Below, in pieces: positions 8,774 to 16,148 of a DNA stretch of 64,000 nucleotides. The position numbers were made by a program, and so were the translations under genes. This DNA comes from a virus. Location: the IMG/VR virus record IMGVR_UViG_3300044707_000321, positions 1 to 64,000 of that record, one strand, 5' to 3'. A model generated the notes under the pieces. The model ran no database searches and was not told the origin of the DNA. It saw only the letters and a program-made list of their open reading frames with translations. Every line of letters starts with the position of its first letter. Position 1 is the stretch's first letter.

Positions 8774-10534
8774 TCAAGCATAGCTTCTGCGGTTTGCCTG
8801 TAAGGATTTCTCTGCGGTTAGCAAATCCCTCGGAAGTCCTCTTGTGGATGAAGGCGCAAGATATGGAGTTGCACCGTCGATTGTCGCTACTGCGATTGAT
8901 AGTGCCAAAACATCGTCATCATGGTTTCCACTCATCGCCTCGGCCTTGCCTGAATCCGTAATCACAAACGTCTTAAGCTCTGAAAGGATGTTCGGGCAAT
9001 AGATATTGATTCCACCACCATCCATATCCCCGTCCCTGATTGCCGTGGCTAGTGTTTCAATCGCCAGTGTCCTTGTCTTTTCGGTTGTTTGCCATCCAAG
9101 TGCCTTCGCCTTCTTGGATTCCCGTAAATTGAAGATTTCCCGCTGATAGATCGGCGTTTGAGCGTCCTTTAGCAATTCAATTAAGGCCAATCCGGAGTTA
9201 TTTACCTCAGGAACGACCATGCAACCACCAAAGAACCTCGAAAGCCTGTCCACGAAGAGGGCAAGAACGTCAATATCAACCCTGCAAGGAGGCTTGAGCC
9301 TACCCACCACGGAAGGCGGGATCCATTTACCGGATACAAAAGCACCGGACGCTAGCACGACCACTGAATGACAGTCCGGCTCCCTTGTAGATCCTGCCAC
9401 CTGACTTGCGCCAGTCATCGTATCGACCCCAATCAGATACCGGCGACCGTACTCCGGCCTTTCCCATAGCCACAACCATGCCTCGGAGGATCCGGTGGGC
9501 CGGAACACAACCGAATTGCCGGAAGGATCAAGCACACCCTCGGTTCTCTGCTTCTTTCTGGTCAGAACCTCGATTCTCTCAACCCCTGACCGGTCAAACC
9601 TTGGCCGGCCTGACGTTAAGAAGCATGAAACGTCGTCGGTGGGGTATTCCTGATTGAAAAGTTCAGCATCTCCACCGCATTTCTCCCCCACGATCCGGCG
9701 ACGCCAAGCAAGATTCGGTATCGTCGCACCCAAACCCATCAGATTTCTCTCTGAATCTGTGATAGACGCCTTAATTTCCTCTTCTTTCTCAGCCGGCAAC
9801 GTTTCGACTGAATCGGCAAAGCTATACCAAGGCCAAAAGACACGGATAAACCCGTTCCCCTTCTTTCCTTTTTTGAAGTCCTCGAACCAAACGGCTTTTT
9901 GCCACCTCTCGTAGAATGCACCGGACGCACCGTTAGGGGTAGATTCAACAATGACTAGAGTTTTAGGCTCATCAGGTACGCAGTTCAGAATCGAAAGGAG
10001 TACGCTTTCGGCATTCCGTTCGCCACGCTTCTTCCAGTGTGCGACCTCCGACGCCAAGACAACCTGAAACGTCGATGACATGCCGGCCCGTGGATCGTTT
10101 GCAGTTTCCTTGTGGCAACTTGAATCATTTGAAAATGCCAACTTTGTCTTAAACCATTCGTTGCTCCATGCATGATCGTCCATGTCTGCATATCGGCTGA
10201 AGATTTCCGCAAGATTGTTTGACGTATCCAACTCGTCCCCGATCAAAGCACACCTAGCACCTGAAAAACGACGCAAGAAGGTATAAACGCAAGCGCAGGA
10301 AACTGTTGAGGATCCCTTCTGACGAGGCTTAAGGATAACGATTCTAGGACGCTCGTTATTTTCAATACACCACTCAATCACTTCCGAAACGAACTTTTGA
10401 AAATCATTCGGTTTGGGCCTGACGAGATTACCGGCCTTGTTTTTAATGATTCCAGACGTTGCCATCCAGAGTGCCGGACTCGTTTCGATTACCGAATCCA
10501 GACTCATAAACCGAGAATCCTGTGAAACGGACAT
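8774..10534 (-). CDS. terL: Terminase large subunit (packaging ATPase-nuclease)
   Basis: 586 residues, normal for TerL. The ATPase domain carries a Walker A variant KPRQKGSST at residues 69-77, a strand ending in VVLASEVAHW at 158-167 as the Walker B equivalent, and a coupling motif VIVESTPNG near 194-202. The RNase H-like nuclease domain follows: IGVDTMTG with Asp371, VVPEVNNSG with Glu443, and HDDDVLALSIA with Asp539-541. It translocates DNA into the procapsid and cuts concatemers. The start at 10534 has a GGAAAGAG upstream; an ATG at 10507 overlapping the previous stop (ATGA) is an alternative. Its neighbour upstream overlaps it, consistent with coupling. Confidence 0.93.
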   Translation of the reverse strand: MSVSQDSRFMSLDSVIETSPALWMATSGIIKNKAGNLVRPKPNDFQKFVSEVIEWCIENNERPRIVILKPRQKGSSTVSCACVYTFLRRFSGARCALIGDELDTSNNLAEIFSRYADMDDHAWSNEWFKTKLAFSNDSSCHKETANDPRAGMSSTFQVVLASEVAHWKKRGERNAESVLLSILNCVPDEPKTLVIVESTPNGASGAFYERWQKAVWFEDFKKGKKGNGFIRVFWPWYSFADSVETLPAEKEEEIKASITDSERNLMGLGATIPNLAWRRRIVGEKCGGDAELFNQEYPTDDVSCFLTSGRPRFDRSGVERIEVLTRKKQRTEGVLDPSGNSVVFRPTGSSEAWLWLWERPEYGRRYLIGVDTMTGASQVAGSTREPDCHSVVVLASGAFVSGKWIPPSVVGRLKPPCRVDIDVLALFVDRLSRFFGGCMVVPEVNNSGLALIELLKDAQTPIYQREIFNLRESKKAKALGWQTTEKTRTLAIETLATAIRDGDMDGGGINIYCPNILSELKTFVITDSGKAEAMSGNHDDDVLALSIAVATIDGATPYLAPSSTRGLPRDLLTAEKSLQANRRSYA

Positions 10535-11238
10535 CGACTCTTTCCGTCTTTTTTCCAGACCTGATCCCTGTAATACGACTCATGGGCGTCCATCTTAAGT
10601 TTTGTTTTCTGGATCTCCGCAAGATCCTTCTTACTTAGCGTCCCGCAAGAATGTCTCCCGCCCATCTCTGACCGCTTAAAAGGGATAGCCTGAACCAACG
10701 GAGTTCCCTGCTCAATAATTCCGGAGAACTTCGGATCCTTTAGGACGAATGGGAAGTTAATCTGATTCTTAAACTTATCACATTCAACGATTGCGGAAAA
10801 ACATTCGAATCTAGGATCTGCCCTGTTTAGGGGAGGCACAAACAATACAGACCAACCGGCGGGAACATGGATATGCCAAAAGTTTGAAAACTTAAGGGGT
10901 TGCGCCGGATGGGTTGGATGGGCCTCGCCACCCAACTGCCAAGGTTGGTGCATCCCTATGATCTTCGATGGGAAGGCACTATCCGTTGTTACAATCGAAC
11001 CTTTCTCGGTTGAGACAAGCTCGACGTCACCGGCCAGAGGAATAATGAAGCCGGCGGAAAGAGAATCTAGGAATGGGGCGCACCTCTTGACAGTTCCCTT
11101 GTTTAACCCCTGATTGCCAGTGCGGTGATGAAGTTTCTTGTACCATTCCGGTAAAAACTGGCTAGCTGGGTAAGGCTCAGGGATAACCCCCCTGAATCGC
11201 TCCTCGCAAAGAAACCGGATCCTTGGGGAAAAGATCAT
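10504..11238 (-). CDS. Conserved phage protein of the PEWYK / CaPFlDslsaG family
   Basis: 244 residues. I recognise the pattern of a family widespread in tailed phages: FLPEWYKKL near residue 28, KRCAPFLDSLSAGFIIPLAGD near 51, WHIHVPAGWSVLFVPPLNR near 120, INFPFVL, and GIIEQGTPLVQAIPFKR near 172. The biochemical function is unknown. The hydrophobic beta-rich pattern suggests a cupin- or jelly-roll-like fold (inference). Its start overlaps the preceding stop by ATGA, and it overlaps the start of the terminase gene, so the three are probably co-translated. Confidence 0.75.
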   Translation of the reverse strand: MIFSPRIRFLCEERFRGVIPEPYPASQFLPEWYKKLHHRTGNQGLNKGTVKRCAPFLDSLSAGFIIPLAGDVELVSTEKGSIVTTDSAFPSKIIGMHQPWQLGGEAHPTHPAQPLKFSNFWHIHVPAGWSVLFVPPLNRADPRFECFSAIVECDKFKNQINFPFVLKDPKFSGIIEQGTPLVQAIPFKRSEMGGRHSCGTLSKKDLAEIQKTKLKMDAHESYYRDQVWKKDGKSRCPFHRILGL

Positions 11239-11630
11239 ATATAGAAAGCTCCGTCTGCCCCTTTATTCCTTGCTGATGCTGAGTAATAAGGCTTATCCAA
11301 TCTTTTACGTAGCGTAGATCCATCGATGGGCGAATGACACATCCGGAGTAGCAGATCTAGGTCAGGAGATTTTAGGAAGTTAAGAAGATCCACCACTTCC
11401 CCGTCATGACGCATCGTGGTTACTTTGCTGTCTTTACTGAAACCGTATTTTTTTAGGGATCCAACTTTTTTAAGTTTATCGACGATTCCTCCGGCCCGAA
11501 GATGGCGATATTCGTGAATCGCCTCGGCGACGACCGCTTCTATCAGTTTTACGCAGTTTTCGGCGATGTAGCCTTTTTTTGTGCGTTTTCGTTTTGTCTT
11601 TCGGCCAGAAGTAGAGGATGGACGTTTCAC
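11235..11630 (-). CDS. Hypothetical basic protein (131 aa)
   Basis: The first 20 residues are very basic (RKTKRKRTKKGY). They are followed by a helical region with EYRHLRAGGIVDKLKK and a C-terminal segment rich in charged and aromatic residues. The gene starts with GTG 15 bases after the previous stop and ends with an ATGA overlap into the next gene. The basic tail would suit nucleic-acid binding, but no family is recognised. Confidence 0.6.
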   Translation of the reverse strand: MKRPSSTSGRKTKRKRTKKGYIAENCVKLIEAVVAEAIHEYRHLRAGGIVDKLKKVGSLKKYGFSKDSKVTTMRHDGEVVDLLNFLKSPDLDLLLRMCHSPIDGSTLRKRLDKPYYSASARNKGADGAFYI

Positions 11631-11645
11631 CTTGGATAATTCCTT

Positions 11646-12107
11646 TTAGACTTGATGTAATCGTTCGCCCCATGATGTTGTCAGATTAACAACAACATCT
11701 ATCTTAGTAAAGCCTTGAATATCCATGACGACCATTGGCTCACGATCCTGCCAATCCCGAATCTGACCTCTTCCCCCAAAGACAATATCCGGAAACTCCC
11801 CTTCCTCGATTTTTCGGTAGCAGACGAGTTTAGGAAAAGAGAATATGAGGAAGAACGGGAGTCCTGACTTTTTGGAAAGCTCGATCCCTGACCAGTACTT
11901 TTGCGCTGAGATAAAAGGACATTCCCATACTTTCGAACGGCAACGAATCTCGGCCCACGCAACAACCTTTTCGTTACGGGTAAGCCCGTAATCGACAATG
12001 TACTTGATCGGCAACTTTTCGATACCGACCTTCCACTTCTCGGCAATCGCTTCGCCGACTTCCCTTTCCCGTGAAAGATCCTCTTTGGTTTCATATAATG
12101 GCCTCAT
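11646..12107 (-). CDS. Putative PD-(D/E)XK-like nuclease
   Basis: With the start at the ATG overlapping the previous stop (12107) the product has 153 residues. YIVDYGL (residues ~36-42) followed about 10 residues later by VVAWAEIRCRS resembles the D...ExK core of restriction-type nucleases, with Arg in place of the usual Lys. LPFFLIFSF is a further beta strand, as in that fold. It lies near replication and recombination genes. The changed Lys and short length mean it could be inactive or a related non-catalytic fold. Confidence 0.5.
   Translation of the reverse strand: MRPLYETKEDLSREREVGEAIAEKWKVGIEKLPIKYIVDYGLTRNEKVVAWAEIRCRSKVWECPFISAQKYWSGIELSKKSGLPFFLIFSFPKLVCYRKIEEGEFPDIVFGGRGQIRDWQDREPMVVMDIQGFTKIDVVVNLTTSWGERLHQV
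11675..11695. promoter_or_regulatory. Dyad motif copy B (TTGTTG-N9-CAACAA family)
   Basis: ATGTTG, nine bases, CAACAA, one mismatch to consensus. It is close to copy A: read on the minus strand both have TGTTGTTG, two variable bases, AATCT, one variable base, ACAACAT. It overlaps the last codons of the nuclease-like gene, about 45-65 bases before the next start at 11630, a plausible place for an operator or stoperator. Confidence 0.55.
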
Positions 12108-12616
12108 CTTGAATGCCATCCGGTACTAGCTTGCCAGTTTTTCGAACGGGCATAGGCGACTGAGCCATGATCGCAACCCCACATTTTCGCAATCTGAAGG
12201 ATCTTCATGCCCGACTCGTATTGCGCCTTCCAGATAGCCCACCGACGGGCAACCTTATCGGGCGTTTTATTAGCCGGCTTCTGAGTGTAGTTGGTGCGGT
12301 TGTACATTAGATCCTCAGGGATCTCGAACTTCGGCCCCTCCACCTTTTCAACCGGATCCGCATTCAAGCCGGCACTCAACCCCTTCATGTAGTCATCTCC
12401 CCAGCTACCGGCCATGTTTTTCTCCGCAGACATAAGCCTAGCCTCTAGGCCGGCGATCCTATGCGATAAAACGGTAATAGCCTCTAGCCCTCGTTCGACT
12501 AACTGGATCCGTGCCATGATTGCCTCATCCCGTGCAATCTCCATATTGATAACGTTACTGCGTTCCACTGTCCTGCCCTGCTCCACGCTACGATTGAATG
12601 CCTGATACAGACTCAT
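12104..12616 (-). CDS. Putative DNA-binding protein with C-terminal DnaA-domain-IV-like helix-turn-helix
   Basis: 170 residues. The N-terminal ~75 residues form a long helix or coiled coil (MARIQLVERGLEAITVLSHR, IAGLEARLMSAEKN). The C-terminal part ARRWAIWKAQYESGMKILQ, then IAKMWGCDHGSVAYARSKN, has the helix-turn-helix spacing and the DHxSV signature of DnaA domain IV and related origin-binding folds. DNA binding, perhaps as a regulator or small-terminase-like factor, is inferred. It lies two genes from the nuclease-like protein and three from TerL, so a packaging recognition role is a real alternative. Confidence 0.55.
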   Translation of the reverse strand: MSLYQAFNRSVEQGRTVERSNVINMEIARDEAIMARIQLVERGLEAITVLSHRIAGLEARLMSAEKNMAGSWGDDYMKGLSAGLNADPVEKVEGPKFEIPEDLMYNRTNYTQKPANKTPDKVARRWAIWKAQYESGMKILQIAKMWGCDHGSVAYARSKNWQASTGWHSR

Positions 12617-12634
12617 TACTAACCTACCTTTCTT

Positions 12635-12862
12635 TTATAGTTTGGGATCCCGACCACTACTCATGATCGGACGATCAATGTTGAATGTTTTGTTTTCCAA
12701 ACCCCGAATCTCTCTCATGTCAATGCACCGGTGTTCGCCACTCGACGCAACTTCCACTAGGTAGATCGGGTTATGAGAAATCCCGTAATCAATGGTTGCC
12801 ACCCATAGCGATTCCCCAAACGGAGTCAGAACCCAGCGGGGAGCCGGCAAGTAGGTAATCAT
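12635..12862 (-). CDS. Hypothetical protein (75 aa)
   Basis: The ATG at 12862 overlaps the stop of the DUF3431 gene (ATGA) and is preferred over an in-frame ATG 42 bases upstream that would sit inside that gene. The product is beta-rich (VATIDYGISHNPIYLVEV), has no transmembrane segment, and ends in SSGRDPKL. It is probably co-expressed with the DUF3431 gene. No family recognised. Confidence 0.55.
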   Translation of the reverse strand: MITYLPAPRWVLTPFGESLWVATIDYGISHNPIYLVEVASSGEHRCIDMREIRGLENKTFNIDRPIMSSGRDPKL

Positions 12863-13458
12863 TCTTTTGATGTTTTGTTGTATATCCCAAACACCGAATG
12901 CCATGTGGCTTCAAGAATGTGTGCAAAATGCCCCTCGTTCCTTTGGGCGTAGTACCTTTTGAAAACATCTTCAGGTACGGATAGAATTAGCTCTTTCTTC
13001 ACCCATATCTGCGCCCCGACCTGAAACGATCCGGCTCTTGGGGCATGATCTACCCATGCAGTTTTGTGGAACTTTTCGCCCATCCCGCCCTCATGATGAA
13101 TAATGCCTTCAATATGCTCGTTCTCCTTAGGGATATTTAGGTACGCCATTTGACGAGGATCCTCATCTGAGATGTTTTCAATCGTGGACATCTTTAGATG
13201 CCTCCAAAAATCCCCCTGCAAGAAAAGGGTTACATCTGCCAGTGATTCCCGCCGGTGAATGATGTGCCAAAGATACTGCCCCGCCTCTCTCCCACCGTTG
13301 GGGATCTTGATTACAGGAAGATCACCAAACATGGCCGGAGTCTCGTTGCTGACTCCATCCGTGGCCCTGTAAATTGTTCTTTCCCATTCTTGGGGTATTT
13401 CCTTAATCCAACTCAGATCAGGTTCTTTATATGTTGCTATTACTACTTCTTTTTTCAT
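12859..13458 (-). CDS. DUF3431-like protein, glycosyltransferase-like fold (copy 1)
   Basis: 199 residues. VVIATYKEPDLSWI near the N-terminus, NGGREAGQYLWHIIHR at about 54-69, LADVTLFLQGD near 74-84, and AGSFQVGAQIWVKKELIL near 141 follow the DUF3431 pattern. That family is related to GT-A glycosyltransferases and often found in sugar loci. A second copy lies at 24540-25361 with NRGREAGQWLHHIV and LADFTFFVQADLG. Substrate unknown. It may modify virion or host surface glycans together with the glycosyltransferase and RmlC-like proteins at 44.8-46.3 kb (inference). Confidence 0.72.
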   Translation of the reverse strand: MKKEVVIATYKEPDLSWIKEIPQEWERTIYRATDGVSNETPAMFGDLPVIKIPNGGREAGQYLWHIIHRRESLADVTLFLQGDFWRHLKMSTIENISDEDPRQMAYLNIPKENEHIEGIIHHEGGMGEKFHKTAWVDHAPRAGSFQVGAQIWVKKELILSVPEDVFKRYYAQRNEGHFAHILEATWHSVFGIYNKTSKE

Positions 13459-13676
13459 TTGCCTCCTGTTTTTGTTTTTGTTGCTTTCACCATGCGTTCA
13501 ATCGCTACTCGCACCATGTACGAAATCACTGCTTCCCTATCTTTCTTAAGTTCCTTTAGCCCTTGCTTATAAAGGTTATCCCCGCACTTCTTGTTAAAAG
13601 TAATATCCACCTCGACCATTTTAACTTTCCTAGATTTGCCAAACGTGATTTTTCCCAAGTCCTTGTTCTTTTTCAT
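13455..13676 (-). CDS. Small basic protein (73 aa), possible ribbon-helix-helix regulator
   Basis: MVEVDITFNKKCGDNLYKQG followed by ELKKDREAVISYMVRVAIERMV has the beta strand plus two helices expected of an Arc/CopG-like ribbon-helix-helix DNA-binding protein. Basic termini flank it. It overlaps the next gene by ATGA. Regulation of the phage or of the adjacent DUF3431 gene is possible; identity is not certain. Confidence 0.5.
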   Translation of the reverse strand: MKKNKDLGKITFGKSRKVKMVEVDITFNKKCGDNLYKQGLKELKKDREAVISYMVRVAIERMVKATKTKTGGK

Positions 13677-13687
13677 TTTTTCCTTTC

Positions 13688-13786
13688 TTAAAGAGATGCT
13701 GGGAACGACAAGTAACCAGCTTGTCTTTTCAGCCCCCGATACAGGGGAAAGGCCGAACCCGTATTAAGGTCTGCCCAGCTTCTCAT
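13688..13786 (-). CDS. Possible tiny ORF (32 aa)
   Basis: An ATG overlapping the stop of the 70-aa gene (ATGA) opens a 32-codon frame with the hydrophobic ending GYLSFPASL. It fills an otherwise empty 106-base gap. The same stretch can form a short hairpin with CCCC/GGGG arms, so it could instead be a noncoding structured spacer. Only the position and overlap support it. Confidence 0.25.
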   Translation of the reverse strand: MRSWADLNTGSAFPLYRGLKRQAGYLSFPASL

Positions 13787-13995
13787 TTCTTTTTTTTCTT
13801 TCCAAAAGGAGCAGTTTTCCATTTACCAAACTTCTTCTTTGAAGGACGGAATGCCCACACATCCCCGTTCTTATCCAGATCCACGGATATTTTCATTAGC
13901 CTCTGGTAAGCCCATCCGCCGAAACCAAACGAACCCAATAACCGATAAACGGAATCCCCCATCCAAAAAAAAATCCTAGAAAGTAGTACCTTCAT
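13783..13995 (-). CDS. Small protein with amphipathic N-terminus and poly-Lys tail
   Basis: 70 residues. The N-terminus MKVLLSRIFFWMGDSVYRLL is a hydrophobic or amphipathic helix that may associate with membrane. The C-terminus is strongly basic and ends in KKKKK. It overlaps the neighbouring genes on both sides by 4 bases. No family recognised. Confidence 0.5.
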   Translation of the reverse strand: MKVLLSRIFFWMGDSVYRLLGSFGFGGWAYQRLMKISVDLDKNGDVWAFRPSKKKFGKWKTAPFGKKKKK

Positions 13996-14282
13996 TTCGA
14001 CATCTCCTCGGCGTATTCAACCGCTTCTTCAACCGGCTCCTCAATCTCACGAAACCTTTCAATTCTAAATCCACGCTCAGGAAACGGAGGGACATTCGAA
14101 CACGGATTCTCTAGGCCGACTAAATAAACGGCAATCTCCCCCGCCTCACTTGTTGTCGAAACGCCGACGCTCATTCCACGAACGGTATAGGTTTTATCTT
14201 TTATGGGAAGCATTTTGTATAAGTTGATAATCCCCGTCTCAAAACTGTCATCGACGCATACCACTTTTGAACCCTCCCTCAT
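13992..14282 (-). CDS. Conserved small phage protein (KVVCVDDSF...YTVR family)
   Basis: With the start at the ATG overlapping the previous stop (14282) it has 96 residues. The order GSKVVCVDDSF, LPIKDKTYTVRGM, and RGFRIERFREIEE matches a family of unknown function common in phages and prophages. The fold is probably a small beta barrel. It ends in an acidic tail. It overlaps genes on both sides and is part of the continuous minus-strand operon. Confidence 0.62.
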   Translation of the reverse strand: MREGSKVVCVDDSFETGIINLYKMLPIKDKTYTVRGMSVGVSTTSEAGEIAVYLVGLENPCSNVPPFPERGFRIERFREIEEPVEEAVEYAEEMSK

Positions 14283-14866
14283 TTGACCTCCGCATATAAA
14301 CACTTCGAAGGAAGCGCATGCAGGAAGCGCATAGCCTCACGCTCGGTATTAAAGAAACAATCCACAACGGGAACCCCCCTATGCCCATTCGCCCTAGATG
14401 CCTTCCTAGAGATGACATCCGTACCGGTATCGACAACAACCCACTCTCTGTTCCCTACCACTAGCTTTGTTCCGTAATTAAACACCCGTGGATCCGACGC
14501 CATGCTTCGACCGCTAACCAGACGCCGGCCTGATGAGCTACGTAGCCTCGACGTATCGGGATCCTCACCCCGCCAGTAGCAAGTCACATAAACCTTTTTA
14601 AGAACCTTAGGCTTGGGAAACATGAAGGCGAAAGGGCAAGTAGTAGTTGAGAACGCAAAGTTGAGAAAAAATAAAATCGGAATTAGCCGTAGGAAAAACG
14701 GGCTTTTATTAAAGCGAAGGGGGGGGGTACGGGAACCCGACCTTTTTTTAATCGTATATATTGGGGAAAAAGGCCGGCCAAAAAGGGGGAACGGAGGGGG
14801 GTCAAACATTGATTTGTCGCACAATGAACAGTGTATGGTGCGCTTGCAGATCTCGTTGATTATCAT
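14279..14866 (-). CDS. 3D-domain protein, putative exported cell-wall hydrolase (lytic-transglycosylase-like)
   Basis: The C-terminal ~100 residues carry a 3D (double-psi beta-barrel) domain: MASDPRVFNYGTKLVV, then REWVVVDTGTDV with the catalytic-type DTG, then VPVVDCFF. This domain occurs in MltA-like and RlpA-like murein enzymes. A hydrophobic segment before it (FFLRLIPILFFLNFAFS) would serve as a signal peptide or anchor. The first ~50 codons are Pro/Phe-rich and cross G/C homopolymer runs, so the true start is doubtful. I place it at the ATG one base after the previous stop. A role in lysis or DNA entry is inferred. Confidence 0.6.
   Translation of the reverse strand: MIINEICKRTIHCSLCDKSMFDPPPFPLFGRPFSPIYTIKKRSGSRTPPLRFNKSPFFLRLIPILFFLNFAFSTTTCPFAFMFPKPKVLKKVYVTCYWRGEDPDTSRLRSSSGRRLVSGRSMASDPRVFNYGTKLVVGNREWVVVDTGTDVISRKASRANGHRGVPVVDCFFNTEREAMRFLHALPSKCLYAEVK
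14719..14801 (+). other. Cluster of G-runs and a GGCCGGCC palindrome (possible G-quadruplex or cis site)
   Basis: On the plus strand there are runs of nine G (14719-14727), four (14763-14766), five (14785-14789) and six (14796-14801), with the 8-bp palindrome GGCCGGCC between two A5 tracts at about 14771-14780. No other part of the window has such runs. They lie in the doubtful 5' part of the 3D-domain gene, next to the replication block. They could be a G-quadruplex, a phase-variable tract, or a replication or packaging site. Confidence 0.5.
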
Positions 14867-14867
14867 A

Positions 14868-15326
14868 CTACTTATGACTTTCAATTTCGGCCCGTGGAAC
14901 ATTCTCTATAACTGCTTGCGCTTGCCCATGCTTACGTAGCTTATCGGCCAAAAGCTCCAAGGCTTCAGGGGTCAAATCCTTGAGACGATCATCCTCAGTC
15001 TTGATGTGCTTAGTCGTCGTGAGGATTCGCTCGACTGGTTTCCCAACTGCATAACCTAGATATAGTTCCGCAGATCTTAAACGAGTTTTATGATCGGGCC
15101 TTTCGTCATACGTGTGCGTCTTGTTATTCCACAAGTATTCTTTAGCCTCAAGTGCTTCATTGATAGCGTTATAGCACTTCCTAAGAATCTCCGGATCTTG
15201 TAGCTCGGACTGGTTTAGGTTCATCACCCCCTCACGTATGTGCGCTCGGTGTGGGCCAAAACGGGTCAAACCCTTCTCTCGGCCCTTGCTCGCAATCTTC
15301 TCAGCTAACGTCGTGGGTTCACTCAC
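14868..15326 (-). CDS. Helical protein, possible small terminase or replication accessory (152 aa)
   Basis: GTG start overlapping the stop of the DnaC-like gene. Nearly all helical: LRKCYNAINEALEAKEYLWN, HKTRLRSAELYLGYAVGKPV, LTPEALELLADKLRKHGQAQ. SAELYLGYAVGKPVERILTT recalls the multimerisation part of some small terminase subunits, and no other clear TerS is seen. The neighbouring genes are for replication, so an accessory to the helicase loader is equally possible. Confidence 0.45.
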   Translation of the reverse strand: MSEPTTLAEKIASKGREKGLTRFGPHRAHIREGVMNLNQSELQDPEILRKCYNAINEALEAKEYLWNNKTHTYDERPDHKTRLRSAELYLGYAVGKPVERILTTTKHIKTEDDRLKDLTPEALELLADKLRKHGQAQAVIENVPRAEIESHK

Positions 15327-16144
15327 CAGACTACCTCTGCTTCCTTTGCTGGTGCTTTGACTGCTACCAGTTCATCCACTATGTCAGTTGTTGTCAGGTT
15401 GGCAACATCTTTCTCATTAGATGCCACGCAATCGAGCAACAATGCCGATTCCCGTGCGGTTTGTAGTTCGATAGGGGTAAGTATCGATTCGAGCCATATC
15501 CAACCATCCTCAGGCATTTTATTGCAAAGTAGGCTTATCGACCATCCGGAGTGACCTTTCTTCACGTCTGATGCGACTGCGATTGCATCGTAGTACCAGA
15601 GTGGTTGTTTGATTTCCCAGTTCCCTTCGAGTGCCTTCTTTGTTGCATCGACTGACTTGTACATGATCCACTTGGCATGCTCGTTGGATGGATCGAGTCG
15701 TGATAGTAGCCTTTGATCCACGTTCAAGCCGGTTAGATCCTCAAATGTGCAGTTGGTTGTGATGATCGTCGTCTTGCCGGCGTCCATGCGATTGCGGATC
15801 AGGTCTGAGATCCGGCCCCCGTTGTGATCCTTCAGGTGTCGATCATTGGCCCATAGGTCGTCCATGATGAGCAGATCTACCTTTGTGGGTAGGTCTAGGA
15901 CTGACTGGATTGGTTTGTTGTCATGGTAAGCCACTGAGATGTCCTTGAGCCAGTTTTCCATGTTCAGGAACAATGCTGTTGCTCTTGGTCTGTTTGAGAT
16001 CCATGCGTAGCCGGCGTCGGTTGCTCTGTGGGTCTTGCCTGTGTGTGGTTCGCCTGTGAGTACCGTGATCAGCTTCTCGACTCTCATAGGCTTATGCTTG
16101 ATTTGAGCCGAGTACTTCGATGGTGCGTTTAGAATGCGTCCCAT
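15323..16144 (-). CDS. DnaC/IstB-like AAA+ ATPase, replicative helicase loader
   Basis: 273 residues. Walker A GEPHTGKTH at 31-39, Walker B VDLLIMDDLW at 89-98, sensor-1-like TTIITTNCT near 125-133, and Arg-rich LLSRLDPSN near 147 as arginine-finger region. The size and arrangement are those of phage DnaC-like loaders that place the host DnaB helicase at the origin. It sits directly after the initiator gene (4-base gap), whose interior holds an iteron array, as expected of a lambda O/P-like pair. Confidence 0.8.
   Translation of the reverse strand: MGRILNAPSKYSAQIKHKPMRVEKLITVLTGEPHTGKTHRATDAGYAWISNRPRATALFLNMENWLKDISVAYHDNKPIQSVLDLPTKVDLLIMDDLWANDRHLKDHNGGRISDLIRNRMDAGKTTIITTNCTFEDLTGLNVDQRLLSRLDPSNEHAKWIMYKSVDATKKALEGNWEIKQPLWYYDAIAVASDVKKGHSGWSISLLCNKMPEDGWIWLESILTPIELQTARESALLLDCVASNEKDVANLTTTDIVDELVAVKAPAKEAEVVW
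15388..15408. promoter_or_regulatory. Dyad motif copy C with promoter-like spacing toward the minus strand
   Basis: TTGTTG, nine bases, CAACAT. Read on the minus strand, TTGCCA (15405-15400) is followed after 18 bases by TAGTGG (15381-15376), the same spacing as the accessory-region promoters. It lies in the last 90 bases of the DnaC-like gene and would drive the next gene. It may be a promoter/operator or an internal repressor site. Confidence 0.5.
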
Positions 16145-16148
16145 AGTT

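Noticed and set aside
14140-14175. Another TTGTTG dyad near 14153 (TTGTTGTCG...)
   Set aside because: The left arm fits but the right arm is CGACGC with 3 mismatches of 6; treated as chance or a half site.
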